Shown: piece after piece, positions 7,734 through 15,318 of the stretch
Position numbering within the stretch: position 1 is the stretch's first letter
How the letters are laid out: every line of letters starts with the position of its first letter
Source: Gammaproteobacteria bacterium
GTDB taxonomy: Bacteria > Pseudomonadota > Gammaproteobacteria > SZUA-152
DNA: 52,487 nucleotides
NCBI GenBank assembly: GCA_029882975.1
Contig: JAOUJW010000036.1
Coordinates: 1 to 52,487, forward strand
Reading direction: 5' to 3'
Made by a program: the position numbers and the translations under genes
Notes under the pieces: model-generated
The model's input: only the letters and a program-made list of their open reading frames with translations
Told to the model about the DNA's origin: nothing
Databases searched by the model: none

Positions 7734-7753
7734 GTATGAAGTAGATCGAAGGC

Positions 7754-7785
7754 GAGAAGGACTTTGCACCACCAAAGTCCTTCTC
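7754..7785 (+). terminator. Perfect 13-bp stem-loop
   Basis: gagaaggactttg (7754-7766) and caaagtccttctc (7773-7785) form a perfect stem with a 6-nt loop. It lies 20 bases after the stop of the gene remnant at 7580-7733. The T-run is poor, so a transposon or regulatory hairpin is an alternative. Confidence 0.45.
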
Positions 7786-7982
7786 TATTGACTTAGAGAA
7801 TCGACGAAAATAAGCACAAAGCTTAACAATTGACCAAGTCGCTTGACGTAAAATCAAGGCAGCGCATTATGTAACAAAGCGATCTGTTGATCAACCATCC
7901 AATGCTTATTTTCTTGTCGGTTCATTTGTAATCCGAGCGACACACTCGGAGAAATGCTGTTGACTTTAAAAAGGGGCGAACA

Positions 7983-8168
7983 GTGGATAAAAATGAACTC
8001 ATAAGTGCGTTAGGCAAAGTGTGGCCCATATTGGAACGCTTTGATTTTGTTCAATTAACTCTAATAGTGTGTTTGGCGATTATTGTTTATTTGATCAGAA
8101 TTAATAGTAAAAACCAGCAGGAATTGTTCAACATAGTAAAGATATACGTAGAACGAAGCCAGCGTTAA
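7983..8168 (+). CDS. Small single-pass membrane protein, 61 aa
   Basis: The 61-aa protein starts at GTG with an aagggg ribosome-binding site about seven bases upstream. One hydrophobic helix (about 24-41, FVQLTLIVCLAIIVYLI) is followed by a polar C-terminal segment with NQQELFNIVKIYVE. The size and topology fit a small plasmid membrane peptide such as a toxin or holin-like factor, but no family was recognised. It stands alone between remnant DNA and the region near the RepFII-like gene. Confidence 0.5.
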   Translation: MDKNELISALGKVWPILERFDFVQLTLIVCLAIIVYLIRINSKNQQELFNIVKIYVERSQR

Positions 8169-8576
8169 AAAGTAGAACGAATGCATAGCCCGGAACGAGT
8201 ATAAGAACAAAATAAAGCGCCATACAATATTCGTTAACCCACACCTTTATTGGACAACCAAAAACGTTTTGGCACGATGGTTGAACGAGTGGAAGTGCTG
8301 TATTTCCATTGAATGTATTCGAACGGTTTGTAGAATATAGCAGGGTGGATGTGTCGAGTGATGTAGTTGCAGTTATAGATGTTGTGGCGCGGGTAATGTA
8401 AAAAGGGGTTTACCGGTGCGATAGCACCAGTATCCAATTATTGGTGTAAATCTACTGAATTAGTTAAACAGATAAATACGAATCCGATTTATTTCAAATA
8501 ATGCTCTAAAAAGAATGCGATTTATATTGATCATTACACACACACTTATCCGCAATGCGATTTAATTTACTATATT
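8169..8576. other. Intergenic stretch without a convincing gene
   Basis: About 400 bases in which frames are interrupted. A small hairpin, ggtgc/gcacc with loop gata (8415-8428), is visible. The composition hints at decayed coding sequence, but no protein could be recognised. Confidence 0.35.
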
Positions 8577-8740
8577 CCAGGGAGATGGAACCCTGGTAGG
8601 CCTCGGAAAGGGGTTTGGTCAGAGCAAGTCCGGAAAAAGACGCTTACAGTGCTTGTATAAAGCGTAATAAAGTGACGGAAGCAAATGGAAGAGTAATAGC
8701 GACCGCTAACGAAAACTCGTTAGAACAAGAGTAGGGGAGG
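8577..8740. ncRNA. Candidate structured RNA or origin element
   Basis: Three clean stem-loops follow one another in about 150 bases: ccaggg/ccctgg (8577-8582 with 8591-8596), acgctt/aagcgt (starting near 8640), and ctaacga/tcgttag with loop aaac (8706-8723). The segment has no open frame and ends 14 bases before the stop of the minus-strand RepFII-like gene. RepFII-type plasmids keep their origin downstream of repA, so this could be an origin-associated structure; a standalone RNA is equally possible. The strand is unknown. Confidence 0.35.
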
Positions 8741-8753
8741 GAGGCGGTACTCA

Positions 8754-9557
8754 TCAAGGCGGGTCAGCTGAACCCAGTAACCCGCGTATCTCATTGAGCG
8801 AATTCGATGCTGTTTTCTCAGTGTGTGATTTTCTCGGCTTGTTGAACTGACTCGGTGTCTTCGCCTGACCACGGTGTGACTTGGATTGCTCGACCCGGCT
8901 ACTCAGATTCTTTTTAATTTTCTTCTTCATCCCTAGCAAATCAAATAATTTCCACGTGAGCCATTTTTTCGATTTACTTTCACGATAATAAATCGCTCCG
9001 GATTCATCGCGTTTTTTGATTTTAATGGGTTGTGAGCGATAGAGTCCCAGCAATTTGAGTTTATCAATGCAATCGTTCACCGTGGTCAACGATAAGCCGG
9101 TCCAATGGGCAATATCCACCAACGCCAGGTCGTTTACTTCCAGATTGGTTAAACGGTGGTTTGGCTGGATATTGCATTTAAACACCAAGCAACGAATAAC
9201 ACGCTCCATTGACAATAGAAACTGATCTCGCACCTTCCTGCGGCGACCGTCTTTATTGTGTTTGTCATCATGGTATCGAAACCGATCCCACAACTTCGTC
9301 GAATACGACTTCGTGTGCCAACCAACACCAGAACAGAACAACCGTTCGATACGATTGATCGTCTCTTGGACGTAGTGAGGATATTTATCCAGAGGAGGCA
9401 ATCGGTACACCGTTTCACGGTGTTGTTTGAAACGGTCCAGATTTTTCGAAAAAGCAGCGCGCATAGTCTCGCTGTCGTGAGCAAAACCACGAGAATTTGA
9501 CGTGTTGATGGTAGAATAGCCAATAGTCTCCGAAAAATAATCAGAAACATGCGCCAT
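8754..9557 (-). CDS. RepFII-like replication protein
   Basis: Started at MAHVSDYFSETIG, this is a 267-aa protein. The centre carries a winged-helix-like segment, LVDIAHWTGLSLTTVNDCID (about 165-185), followed by a YYRESKSKKWLTWKLFDLLG region resembling the C-terminal part of RepFII-family RepA initiators. This points to a replication initiator or a decayed/regulatory relative. It is transcribed away from the trfA replicon. The long frame extends upstream to 9653 without better start support. Confidence in the exact family is moderate. Confidence 0.55.
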   Translation of the reverse strand: MAHVSDYFSETIGYSTINTSNSRGFAHDSETMRAAFSKNLDRFKQHRETVYRLPPLDKYPHYVQETINRIERLFCSGVGWHTKSYSTKLWDRFRYHDDKHNKDGRRRKVRDQFLLSMERVIRCLVFKCNIQPNHRLTNLEVNDLALVDIAHWTGLSLTTVNDCIDKLKLLGLYRSQPIKIKKRDESGAIYYRESKSKKWLTWKLFDLLGMKKKIKKNLSSRVEQSKSHRGQAKTPSQFNKPRKSHTEKTASNSLNEIRGLLGSADPP

Positions 9558-9717
9558 ACGCTCGCATTGTATTGACTTTATTTTCTTGTTAATTAAACTA
9601 TTCCCTATTGCTATCCATCGCGTGATAGTGGGGCACAAAAAAGCCCTCACCACTTTAGGTGATTGTTTTGAGTGTTCTTGTTTAGAAAACCCGGAAAAAG
9701 TTAACTAAACGATATTT

Positions 9718-9751
9718 AAAAAACCCGCTGCGCTTACAGCGGGTTTTTTTT
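9718..9751. terminator. Bidirectional rho-independent terminator
   Basis: cccgctg/cagcggg (9724-9730 with 9737-9743) is flanked by an A-run on the left and eight Ts on the right, so it works as a terminator in both directions. It lies upstream of the RepFII-like gene and before the iterons, isolating the two replication units. Confidence 0.85.
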
Positions 9752-9866
9752 CAGCTCTTACAAATTCTTCGTATTCTGTCCTCTGACTAAAAAATAATCA
9801 ATATATAGTGCTGCTATAACTAATTTGACACAAGATATACGGTGGGCGCAAAGCAAGTCAAGCGAA

Positions 9867-10298
9867 ATGTGATAGGTCAGTACTCACGTTATCATCAAGT
9901 ATGACAGGGATGTGATAAGTCAGTAAGCAACATTCGGGGTTTTAAATACACATCGGCTTAATTCGCTGGAGTAAAAACCGCTTAGAGTAATTAGTCAGAA
10001 ACGACAAATTGGGATATATATCTTTTGTGTCAGTACTTATTATGACTACAAAAAAGGACATGCCACATAAAGTATTGAAATACCTATCAATAAAGAAATG
10101 GAAACAACTACATTTCACCGGGATAACGGAATGAAATACGATAAACAACGACAGAATGGGATCATGTTAAACACAAAAGTATCTATCTATTTGAATAGAT
10201 TAGCAATATCTTTTAATACGGAAAGGGATGTAATAAGTCAGTAGAGAATCGACCGCCAAATGGACTAAAAACCGCTTCTGGGATGTAATCGGTCAGCA
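9867..10298 (+). repeat. oriV: Four iterons upstream of trfA: candidate oriV
   Basis: Four same-strand 16-mers of the form ATGTRATARGTCAGTA lie at 9867-9882, 9910-9925, 10228-10243 and 10283-10298 (the last is the most divergent, ATGTAATCGGTCAGCA). The intervening 300 bases are AT-rich and contain the inverted repeat atctatttgaatagat at 10185-10200. Iterons before a TrfA-family gene are the expected origin of replication and copy-control site. No convincing DnaA box was found within the array. Confidence 0.8.
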
Positions 10299-10334
10299 GG
10301 TTAGGTGAAACATTGCTTGACTATGATACAAAAC

Positions 10335-10346
10335 GCAATATATTGC
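10335..10346. promoter_or_regulatory. Palindrome in the trfA promoter
   Basis: gcaatatattgc is a perfect 12-bp palindrome 29 bases before the trfA ATG, in the position of a promoter-overlapping operator. The core resembles the caatatatattg palindrome before the transfer operon at 47184-47195. Confidence 0.5.
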
Positions 10347-10374
10347 TCATAACACATAACTAAGGGGTAGGACG

Positions 10375-11205
10375 ATGACCGATAGCTCTACAGAGCTTTT
10401 GGAACGCAGTACGGAATCTGATAAACCTATCAAAAATGTGCACACAGACAACACCGTTGTCTTACAGTTACCAATCTGGCCAGAACCTTCACGCGGTATC
10501 CCTAACACCATAGCACGATCGGCATTGTTCAACGTACGGTTTAAGAAAACGCTTAGGCGACAACTAAAAAATCACATTGTCACCGCAATAAAAGGAACGA
10601 ATATCCTATATACCGGTGAAGAGCTACGCCAGGATGATGAAACGGTATTTCTCCAACTGCTACATTATGCCAGGCTAAAGCCCTGGGGCGAATACATCAC
10701 TTTTAAACCCTCAGATTTTTTAAAAAATATTGGATGGCCTGTCAGTGGCCAAAACCATTACAAAAGACTCATCGAATGCATGGATCGGTTAAACGCAAAT
10801 GGGCTCAAAATACAATCCTCGAAACCGAAGATAAACTACAACGGTTCATTGATAAGGAAATTCGTATACTTCGATGAAGAAAAAGAGAAAAATCTGCGCG
10901 AGTGGATCGTATGGATTGAGCCGGAAGTCATCAAACTGTTCGATTCTGAGGATTACAGCCAGCTACACTGGGAGCAAAGGCTAAAACTGAAAAAACCTGT
11001 TGCCCAATGGCTTCATTCATTTTATACAAGTTATGAAGAACCAATGGAAGTAAAGAGTATTATGAAAATGAGCGAAGCGGCCACCAAGAAACTGAGTGTG
11101 TTCAGAGCAACATTGAAAAAGTCGCTCGATGATCTTGTGAAAGTCGGGTTTATTAAAGGGTATGAAATAGATGCAAATGACAAAGTGCATGTAAAAAAAG
11201 CGTAG
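10375..11205 (+). CDS. trfA: TrfA-family plasmid replication initiator
   Basis: The 276-aa protein carries the TrfA signature LPIWPEPSRGIPNTIARSAL at about residues 51-70, followed by the winged-helix initiator fold (ILYTGEELRQDDETVFLQLL, later RLKLKKPVAQWLHSFYTSY). TrfA proteins of IncP-like broad-host plasmids bind iterons and recruit the host helicase. A ggggtagg ribosome-binding site precedes the ATG. It stands alone behind four iterons and a 12-bp palindrome. Length is near that of the short TrfA form, so it should be intact. Confidence 0.9.
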   Translation: MTDSSTELLERSTESDKPIKNVHTDNTVVLQLPIWPEPSRGIPNTIARSALFNVRFKKTLRRQLKNHIVTAIKGTNILYTGEELRQDDETVFLQLLHYARLKPWGEYITFKPSDFLKNIGWPVSGQNHYKRLIECMDRLNANGLKIQSSKPKINYNGSLIRKFVYFDEEKEKNLREWIVWIEPEVIKLFDSEDYSQLHWEQRLKLKKPVAQWLHSFYTSYEEPMEVKSIMKMSEAATKKLSVFRATLKKSLDDLVKVGFIKGYEIDANDKVHVKKA

Positions 11206-11271
11206 AGATCCCTCTAAACCACAGAATATCGAATACAAAGTGTGAAAATCCTCAACCCAAGCAGAAACGGT

Positions 11272-11302
11272 TCATCGATCCGTTATGGCCTTTCTCAAGC
11301 AA
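11272..11302. repeat. 31-bp duplicated fragment of the 112-aa gene
   Basis: The core catcgatccg-(t/c)-tatggcctttctcaagcaa is shared with the inside of the 112-aa gene at about 16944-16974. Only this short block is repeated, so it looks like a scar of a larger duplication, recombination or deletion between the two places. The surrounding 11206-11469 holds no gene that could be recognised. Confidence 0.6.
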
Positions 11303-11469
11303 GCATGAAAATAAATCCAGATCCGCCCCGTATTATTGTTAATAGGGGGTTCGGCCACGATTCGCGTAGAATGCAGCCACTTCTCACGTAACTTTATGAT
11401 ATTTAATAAATATAATTGACGGTGTATTTTTCGATTTACTTATTTTCAGTGCAGCAAAAACAATGCGTT

Positions 11470-11508
11470 AGGGGTTCTAGGGAATTTCCCTCCAAATATT
11501 GCATAGCC
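11470..11508 (+). repeat. Possible Tn3-family terminal inverted repeat
   Basis: A ggggttctagggaatttccc element begins about 130 bases upstream of the transposase-like frame at 11602. Tn3-family ends start with GGGG and are about 38 bp, so both position and start fit. No matching partner end was found. Confidence 0.35.
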
Positions 11509-11601
11509 CTCTGAAACGCCCGTCGTTATTGGGCTGTAGCGATGGAATTGTTTTCATTTTACACCAGATAGGGTATCTTCTCCGGCCTTTTAGGCCGATA
11601 A

Positions 11602-12087
11602 ATGAACAAAAATAAACGAATTTCAATTCTGAACCAGGCGGAAATTGAAGACCTATATGGTGTACCGGATTTTAATCAGAGTTATCAACAGTTCTATTTT
11701 GCTCTGAACGATCGAGAGTGGCATAAAATCAGCCAGTTGCGAGATAAAAAGCTTCAATGTGTCGCTGTTGCTTTGCTCGGATATTTCAAGTGTAAACCGA
11801 TCCTTTTAAGTCCCAATTACCTGCAAATGCATCCCGACTTAAGGTTTATTGCAGAACAGCACTTTGGAGGCTTTAAGTTCCGCCGATTCAAGCTGAAGCC
11901 TGATCAGAAGTCTCGGGTCTATGATCGTGTTCTTAAGATATTGGGCTATGCCAATTGGAAGGATAAACTGCATCAATCCCAACTTGTCGATCATCTGCTA
12001 AATCAAGCAACGAGTTGGGCGCATCCTCGTTTCCTGTTTGACGCTTCGATCGAATATTTGTCCACTCACAAAATCGCGATTCAGTGA
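11602..12087 (+). pseudogene. tnpA: Tn3-family transposase, N-terminal fragment
   Basis: The 161-codon frame corresponds to the N-terminal DUF4158 domain of Tn3-family transposases: ILNQAEIEDLYGVPDFNQSY, then VALLGYFKCKPILLSPNYL. Complete transposases are about 950-1,000 aa, so the catalytic DDE part is missing. The frame runs out just as the second parA begins (12084), showing a deletion or recombination that joined the two. It cannot be active. Confidence 0.85.
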
Positions 12088-12755
12088 TATCACAGAAAGG
12101 TGGTGCAGGGAAAACCACGATGACGATCAATCTGGCGGTAGCAGCTGGGATGGATGGAAAAACCTCGGCAATAATAGATATAGATCCGCAGGCATCCGCC
12201 GCAGAATGGGGCGACCAAAGGGATGCAGAAAACCCAGTTATTATTTCATCGCAGCCATCCCGACTGCCACATGTTATGCAGGAAGCCAAAGAACAAGGTG
12301 TCGAGGTTTTATTTATTGATACTGCGCCGCATTCAGAAAAATCCGCCTTAGATGCTGCAAGAGCAGCCGATACTGTCATTATTCCAACTAGGGCCGCGAT
12401 TCTCGATTTATTGGCAATCAGTAAAACCATTGATTTAATCAAAATAGCCAAAGCAGATGCCTTTGTCGCCCTTAATGCAGTGCCACCCCGAGGAAGCCTA
12501 AGTGGAGAAGCCAAAGAAGTCGTAAACGCTCAGGGGTTGGAGATCGCGCCAGTCCTAAGCTACCGCCACGCATTTTTTCATTCGCTGACAGCAGGGCAGG
12601 GTGTTATCGAGTATGAACCGGAAGGTAAGGCAGCAGAAGAGGTCGCACAGCTTTACCTGTATACATGTCAACATGTTGGCATACCAACCGATTTAGAAGC
12701 AATAATTAGGAGTACGGAAAATGCCGAAGAAAACCTCATTAGCGTCGGCGCTTAG
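12084..12755 (+). CDS. parA: ParA-family ATPase, 5' end clipped
   Basis: A 223-aa ParA-like protein starting at GTG with ISQKGGAGKTTMTINLA at its very start, so the first beta-strand that normally precedes the Walker A motif is reduced to two residues. The rest is intact: IDIDPQASAAEWGDQ, LFIDTAPHSE (Walker B) and IPTRAAILDLLAI. No ribosome-binding site precedes it and no upstream in-frame start exists before a TGA at 12039. It overlaps a downstream RHH gene by 35 bases. The protein may be poorly made, or be rescued by translation through the transposase fragment. Confidence 0.8.
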   Translation: MISQKGGAGKTTMTINLAVAAGMDGKTSAIIDIDPQASAAEWGDQRDAENPVIISSQPSRLPHVMQEAKEQGVEVLFIDTAPHSEKSALDAARAADTVIIPTRAAILDLLAISKTIDLIKIAKADAFVALNAVPPRGSLSGEAKEVVNAQGLEIAPVLSYRHAFFHSLTAGQGVIEYEPEGKAAEEVAQLYLYTCQHVGIPTDLEAIIRSTENAEENLISVGA

Positions 12756-13023
12756 CGGGGCTGCTAAAAATCGTCCGGCTCCAAAAGAACAAATCGTGGA
12801 GCCGGTGAAAGAGAAAACAGTCAGAGAACAGGTCGTCGTTGTAAATAAACTGCCTGTCCCTCCAAGCAGGGTAGGAAAAAAGGCGGTGACAGGATATATC
12901 GAGCCGGAAGCACAGAAACAGCTTAAACAGATCGCCCTGGAAGAAGATACGACAGTCCAGGAACTATTTAGAGAAGCGATAAATGATTTGTTTGTAAAAA
13001 AAGGGCGAACGCCATTGGCCTAA
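12721..13023 (+). CDS. RHH partner of the second ParA
   Basis: The 100-aa protein has an unstructured basic N-terminus and a C-terminal ribbon-helix-helix segment (GYIEPEAQKQLKQIALEEDT, then VQELFREAINDLFV). ParA plus small RHH protein is the type Ib partition arrangement, in which the RHH protein binds the centromere and represses the operon. An aggag ribosome-binding site lies inside the end of parA. This is a second partition cassette on the molecule. Confidence 0.8.
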   Translation: MPKKTSLASALSGAAKNRPAPKEQIVEPVKEKTVREQVVVVNKLPVPPSRVGKKAVTGYIEPEAQKQLKQIALEEDTTVQELFREAINDLFVKKGRTPLA

Positions 13024-13032
13024 AAAGCCAAC

Positions 13033-13086
13033 ATGACAACAAAACAACATGATGCCATTGAAACGGCGAATGAAGTCATAAAGTAA
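13033..13086 (+). pseudogene. 17-codon frame after the RHH gene
   Basis: An ATG ten bases after the RHH stop opens MTTKQHDAIETANEVIK and then stops. It reads like the first residues of a protein whose remainder has been lost, in keeping with the patchwork nature of 11.4-13.8 kb. It is too short for any assignment. Confidence 0.25.
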
Positions 13087-13109
13087 ATCGAAAAATGATA
13101 TCATATCAG

Positions 13110-13682
13110 TTAGGTTGGGGAGTCAGACAAAAATAGTGGCAATAAAGTATTGTGAAAACTCGCTTTGTCATCTTCAAACGTAATCATATCTTGTATATCG
13201 ATCGATGCGTCTATTTTCGTTAATAATACCATTTCATCGTTTTCTGGTCTCGCTCGAAGATTGACCTTTACTGCGCTGTTATCACTATAGTTGGTTTCGA
13301 TATATTCTAATATAAGATCTAAAGCTTGGCTTGATACGGTTAATCCAAATGCTTTAACAAATGAATATTTCTCGGCACATTTTCTTACGAGTATATTTTG
13401 TACTTTTTTTGTGGCGTTACTACCGTCATCGTATATCAATAGATCTTCTAATGCAGAGTAATACTCTATGCACTCTGCTCTGCGTTTAATGAAATGCGTT
13501 TGTTTTAAATCAAGCAGTCGTATGATGTTGAATTTTACGCGTTCCATTTGATCCCCTTTTCGTGCGCCTAATTCACCATTATTTTTCAATATGAACATAC
13601 GCAAAACATCGTGAGAATGATCCGACCAATCTATTATTGAGTTGCCGCGGTTGTAACGGTGCCAAATCCGATTACCATCCAA
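13110..13682 (-). pseudogene. Hypothetical protein, probably 5'-truncated
   Basis: About 190 codons of good protein character (KRRAECIEYYSALEDLLIYD; VKAFGLTVSSQALDLILEYI) with a TTG as the first listed start at 13682. The same frame stays open and protein-like up to 13775 (RSRPLVCRSLENLDYRFSPY) without any ATG or GTG, ending at a TAA. The natural N-terminus therefore appears to be missing. No family was recognised. It may still be translated from TTG. Confidence 0.5.
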
Positions 13683-13806
13683 ACTATCCTGGACGTCATA
13701 GGGAGAAAACCGATAGTCGAGGTTTTCCAGTGATCGACATACGAGTGGACGACTTCGAAGACTTGCAAACCGACATTAATAAGTTAATCGAGTAAGCATT
13801 TCACTT

Positions 13807-14553
13807 TTAACTTACCAACTCCATATCACAATCTGTACAAGCTAAATTGAGACCGGTTTTCCCCCAAACATTGATACCGCAATCAATACAAGAATATTTC
13901 ACTTTGTTTTTAGCAACGGGCGGGGGAGTATCATTCTCAACGCTTGGTATCAAGACAGTGAAATCGGCGAACAAAATATTCTCCACATCACTTTGGATAT
14001 TATTATCGTTCTCACCATCAGTGCTCGACTCTCTAACCTGGCATGACTCTCGATATGCCGGGAACCGATCTACCCAGGGCAGTACATTGTCAGACCTGGC
14101 CAGCTCTTTACAAGCCTTCAGAAACAGTCCGTCCGGATCTGGATAGTCCGACATGCGTTGGCCCGTCGTTTTACCGCCTGGCGCTCCTGTGTCGCTTGGG
14201 ACGAGACCGATAGCCAGCATACGTTCGGCGAATTGTTTGTTGTGGTACCCACCTCTCGATGGCTTAGCAAACTCATGCTGCCAAAGGTGACACTGCTCAT
14301 GGACGAGAGTCTGAAACACCTCGATTATTTTGTGATTGCCAAAATACGAGGGGTTAAGCGCGATCTCATGTACAACATCACCGGCACCATTATTCCAGCG
14401 GTTCTTAGAGAAATAGCCCATAACATTACGTTGCCGTTGAGCCGTTATTAGGCACGCTGGTAACTGTCCATTGAACAAGCGTTTATTGAAATGCGCGTAA
14501 GCGCGAGTTAAAGCGCCGTAGAATTCATCCGTGGGTTTGCTGGCAACAGTCAC
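13807..14553 (-). CDS. SprT-like zinc metalloprotease
   Basis: The 248-aa protein has a zincin motif HEQCH (H85, E86, H89) in LVHEQCHLWQHEF, preceded by an SprT-type N-terminal helix (ALTRAYAHFNKRLFNGQLP). A C-terminal zinc ribbon, CIDCG through ACTDC, spans about 222-243. SprT/Spartan relatives act on DNA-bound proteins, but the plasmid versions are uncharacterised. The upstream region includes the half-site aattactcaa (14616-14625), matching one arm of the ssb operator, so it may share that regulation. Confidence 0.85.
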   Translation of the reverse strand: MTVASKPTDEFYGALTRAYAHFNKRLFNGQLPACLITAQRQRNVMGYFSKNRWNNGAGDVVHEIALNPSYFGNHKIIEVFQTLVHEQCHLWQHEFAKPSRGGYHNKQFAERMLAIGLVPSDTGAPGGKTTGQRMSDYPDPDGLFLKACKELARSDNVLPWVDRFPAYRESCQVRESSTDGENDNNIQSDVENILFADFTVLIPSVENDTPPPVAKNKVKYSCIDCGINVWGKTGLNLACTDCDMELVS

Positions 14554-14742
14554 TTATATAGCCCTCCAAATTTGTATCGTACGAAACAACTATAACAGAA
14601 TCAATAAATATACACAATTACTCAATTACACACTGATAAGATTCTGGAACTCTAAGAAAGGACTAAAGAAAAAATGAGTTTATCGCGTAGTTAGCTAAAT
14701 ACCTTTAGCCCACAAAAAACACGGGTGAAAAAGGAGAAAAGT

Positions 14743-14808
14743 ATGAAAAGATTAAAAATAATCTTAATAATAATAAAACTTATACTGCTAATAATGCGGG
14801 AACTGTAA
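14743..14808 (+). CDS. 21-aa hydrophobic peptide, type I toxin-like
   Basis: A perfect aggag ribosome-binding site lies six bases before an ATG that opens a 21-codon frame beginning MKRLKIILIIIKLILLI and ending MREL. A short Lys/Arg head followed by an Ile/Leu run is typical of Ibs-like type I toxins, which insert in the inner membrane. Three strong hairpins start ten bases downstream. The assignment rests on composition and ribosome-binding site only; a leader peptide is the alternative. Confidence 0.45.
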   Translation: MKRLKIILIIIKLILLIMREL

Positions 14809-14818
14809 GGAAAATGAA

Positions 14819-14971
14819 GCGGCATTGAAAGCAATGCCGCATTCCGCCGGAGTCCAGGATTATGAAAAGAGCGTACCGGGTTAAAAGGCGTGGATTGTTT
14901 CACACCTATCCACTGAAATTGTGGATAGGTAGAGGTAGAACCGAGTGGAAAGCCTGGTACAAAAGGCTTTC
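14819..14971. ncRNA. Three consecutive perfect hairpins
   Basis: gcggcattg/caatgccgc (14819-14840, 9-bp stem), acctatccac/gtggataggt (14904-14930, 10-bp stem) and gaaagcct/aggctttc (14948-14971, 8-bp stem) are all perfect. Three exact stems in 153 bases suggest a selected RNA or DNA structure, on either strand. It follows the 21-aa peptide and overlaps a possible 51-aa frame. Confidence 0.5.
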
Positions 14972-15017
14972 GTTAAAAAGTATAAAAAATAGGCGGTGTA
15001 TCCGAAACCCCGAATGA
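14862..15017 (+). CDS. Possible basic 51-aa protein
   Basis: An ATG preceded by ccaggatt, with ggag further upstream, opens a 51-codon frame rich in Lys, Arg and Trp (MKRAYRVKRRGLFHTYPLKL; TEWKAWYKRLSLKSIKNRR). Two of the perfect hairpins lie inside it, so the coding character may be accidental and the sequence may work as RNA. No family was recognised. Confidence 0.3.
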   Translation: MKRAYRVKRRGLFHTYPLKLWIGRGRTEWKAWYKRLSLKSIKNRRCIRNPE

Positions 15018-15027
15018 TACATACCTA

Positions 15028-15243
15028 TCAAACCAACTGACTCAATTCCCTAACAATCGCAGTACGAAAATGCCGTGGCAGATCAAACCAAGCTTTGTCG
15101 GTCAGTCCATCGTGCGGAATACCAGCAATGCTCAAAAATATCTGACGAGTACGCACTGGAAGATGCGGCCAGACAATCGCAATGGGTACTGATTCAGTCG
15201 GCTGAATCGCCCTTTGTAGTGGTGGTATATATTCCTGTTCCAT
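15028..15243 (-). CDS. Hypothetical protein, 71 aa
   Basis: Started at the ATG at 15243 (an in-frame TTG lies five codons upstream), the protein reads MEQEYIPPLQRAIQPTESVP, then IVWPHLPVRTRQIFLSIAGI. The composition is protein-like, with no motif recognised. It is followed by 60 bases to the SprT-like gene upstream on the same strand and probably belongs to that operon. Confidence 0.5.
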   Translation of the reverse strand: MEQEYIPPLQRAIQPTESVPIAIVWPHLPVRTRQIFLSIAGIPHDGLTDKAWFDLPRHFRTAIVRELSQLV

Positions 15244-15318
15244 TATCCTATCGCTCAACTTATTATGAGGGCTGAGAGAATCCAGACTGGCACGGCTGGA
15301 TACACTCAGCGCGTAACC

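Noticed and set aside
8581-8740. RNase P RNA-like words (aagtccgg) in the hairpin region
   Set aside because: Only a short word matches; the conserved core of RNase P RNA is absent.
13683-13799. Plus-strand frame ending at 13796 (DIRVDDFEDLQTDINKLIE)
   Set aside because: It is antisense to the open upstream part of the 190-codon frame; both cannot be genes and it has no credible start.
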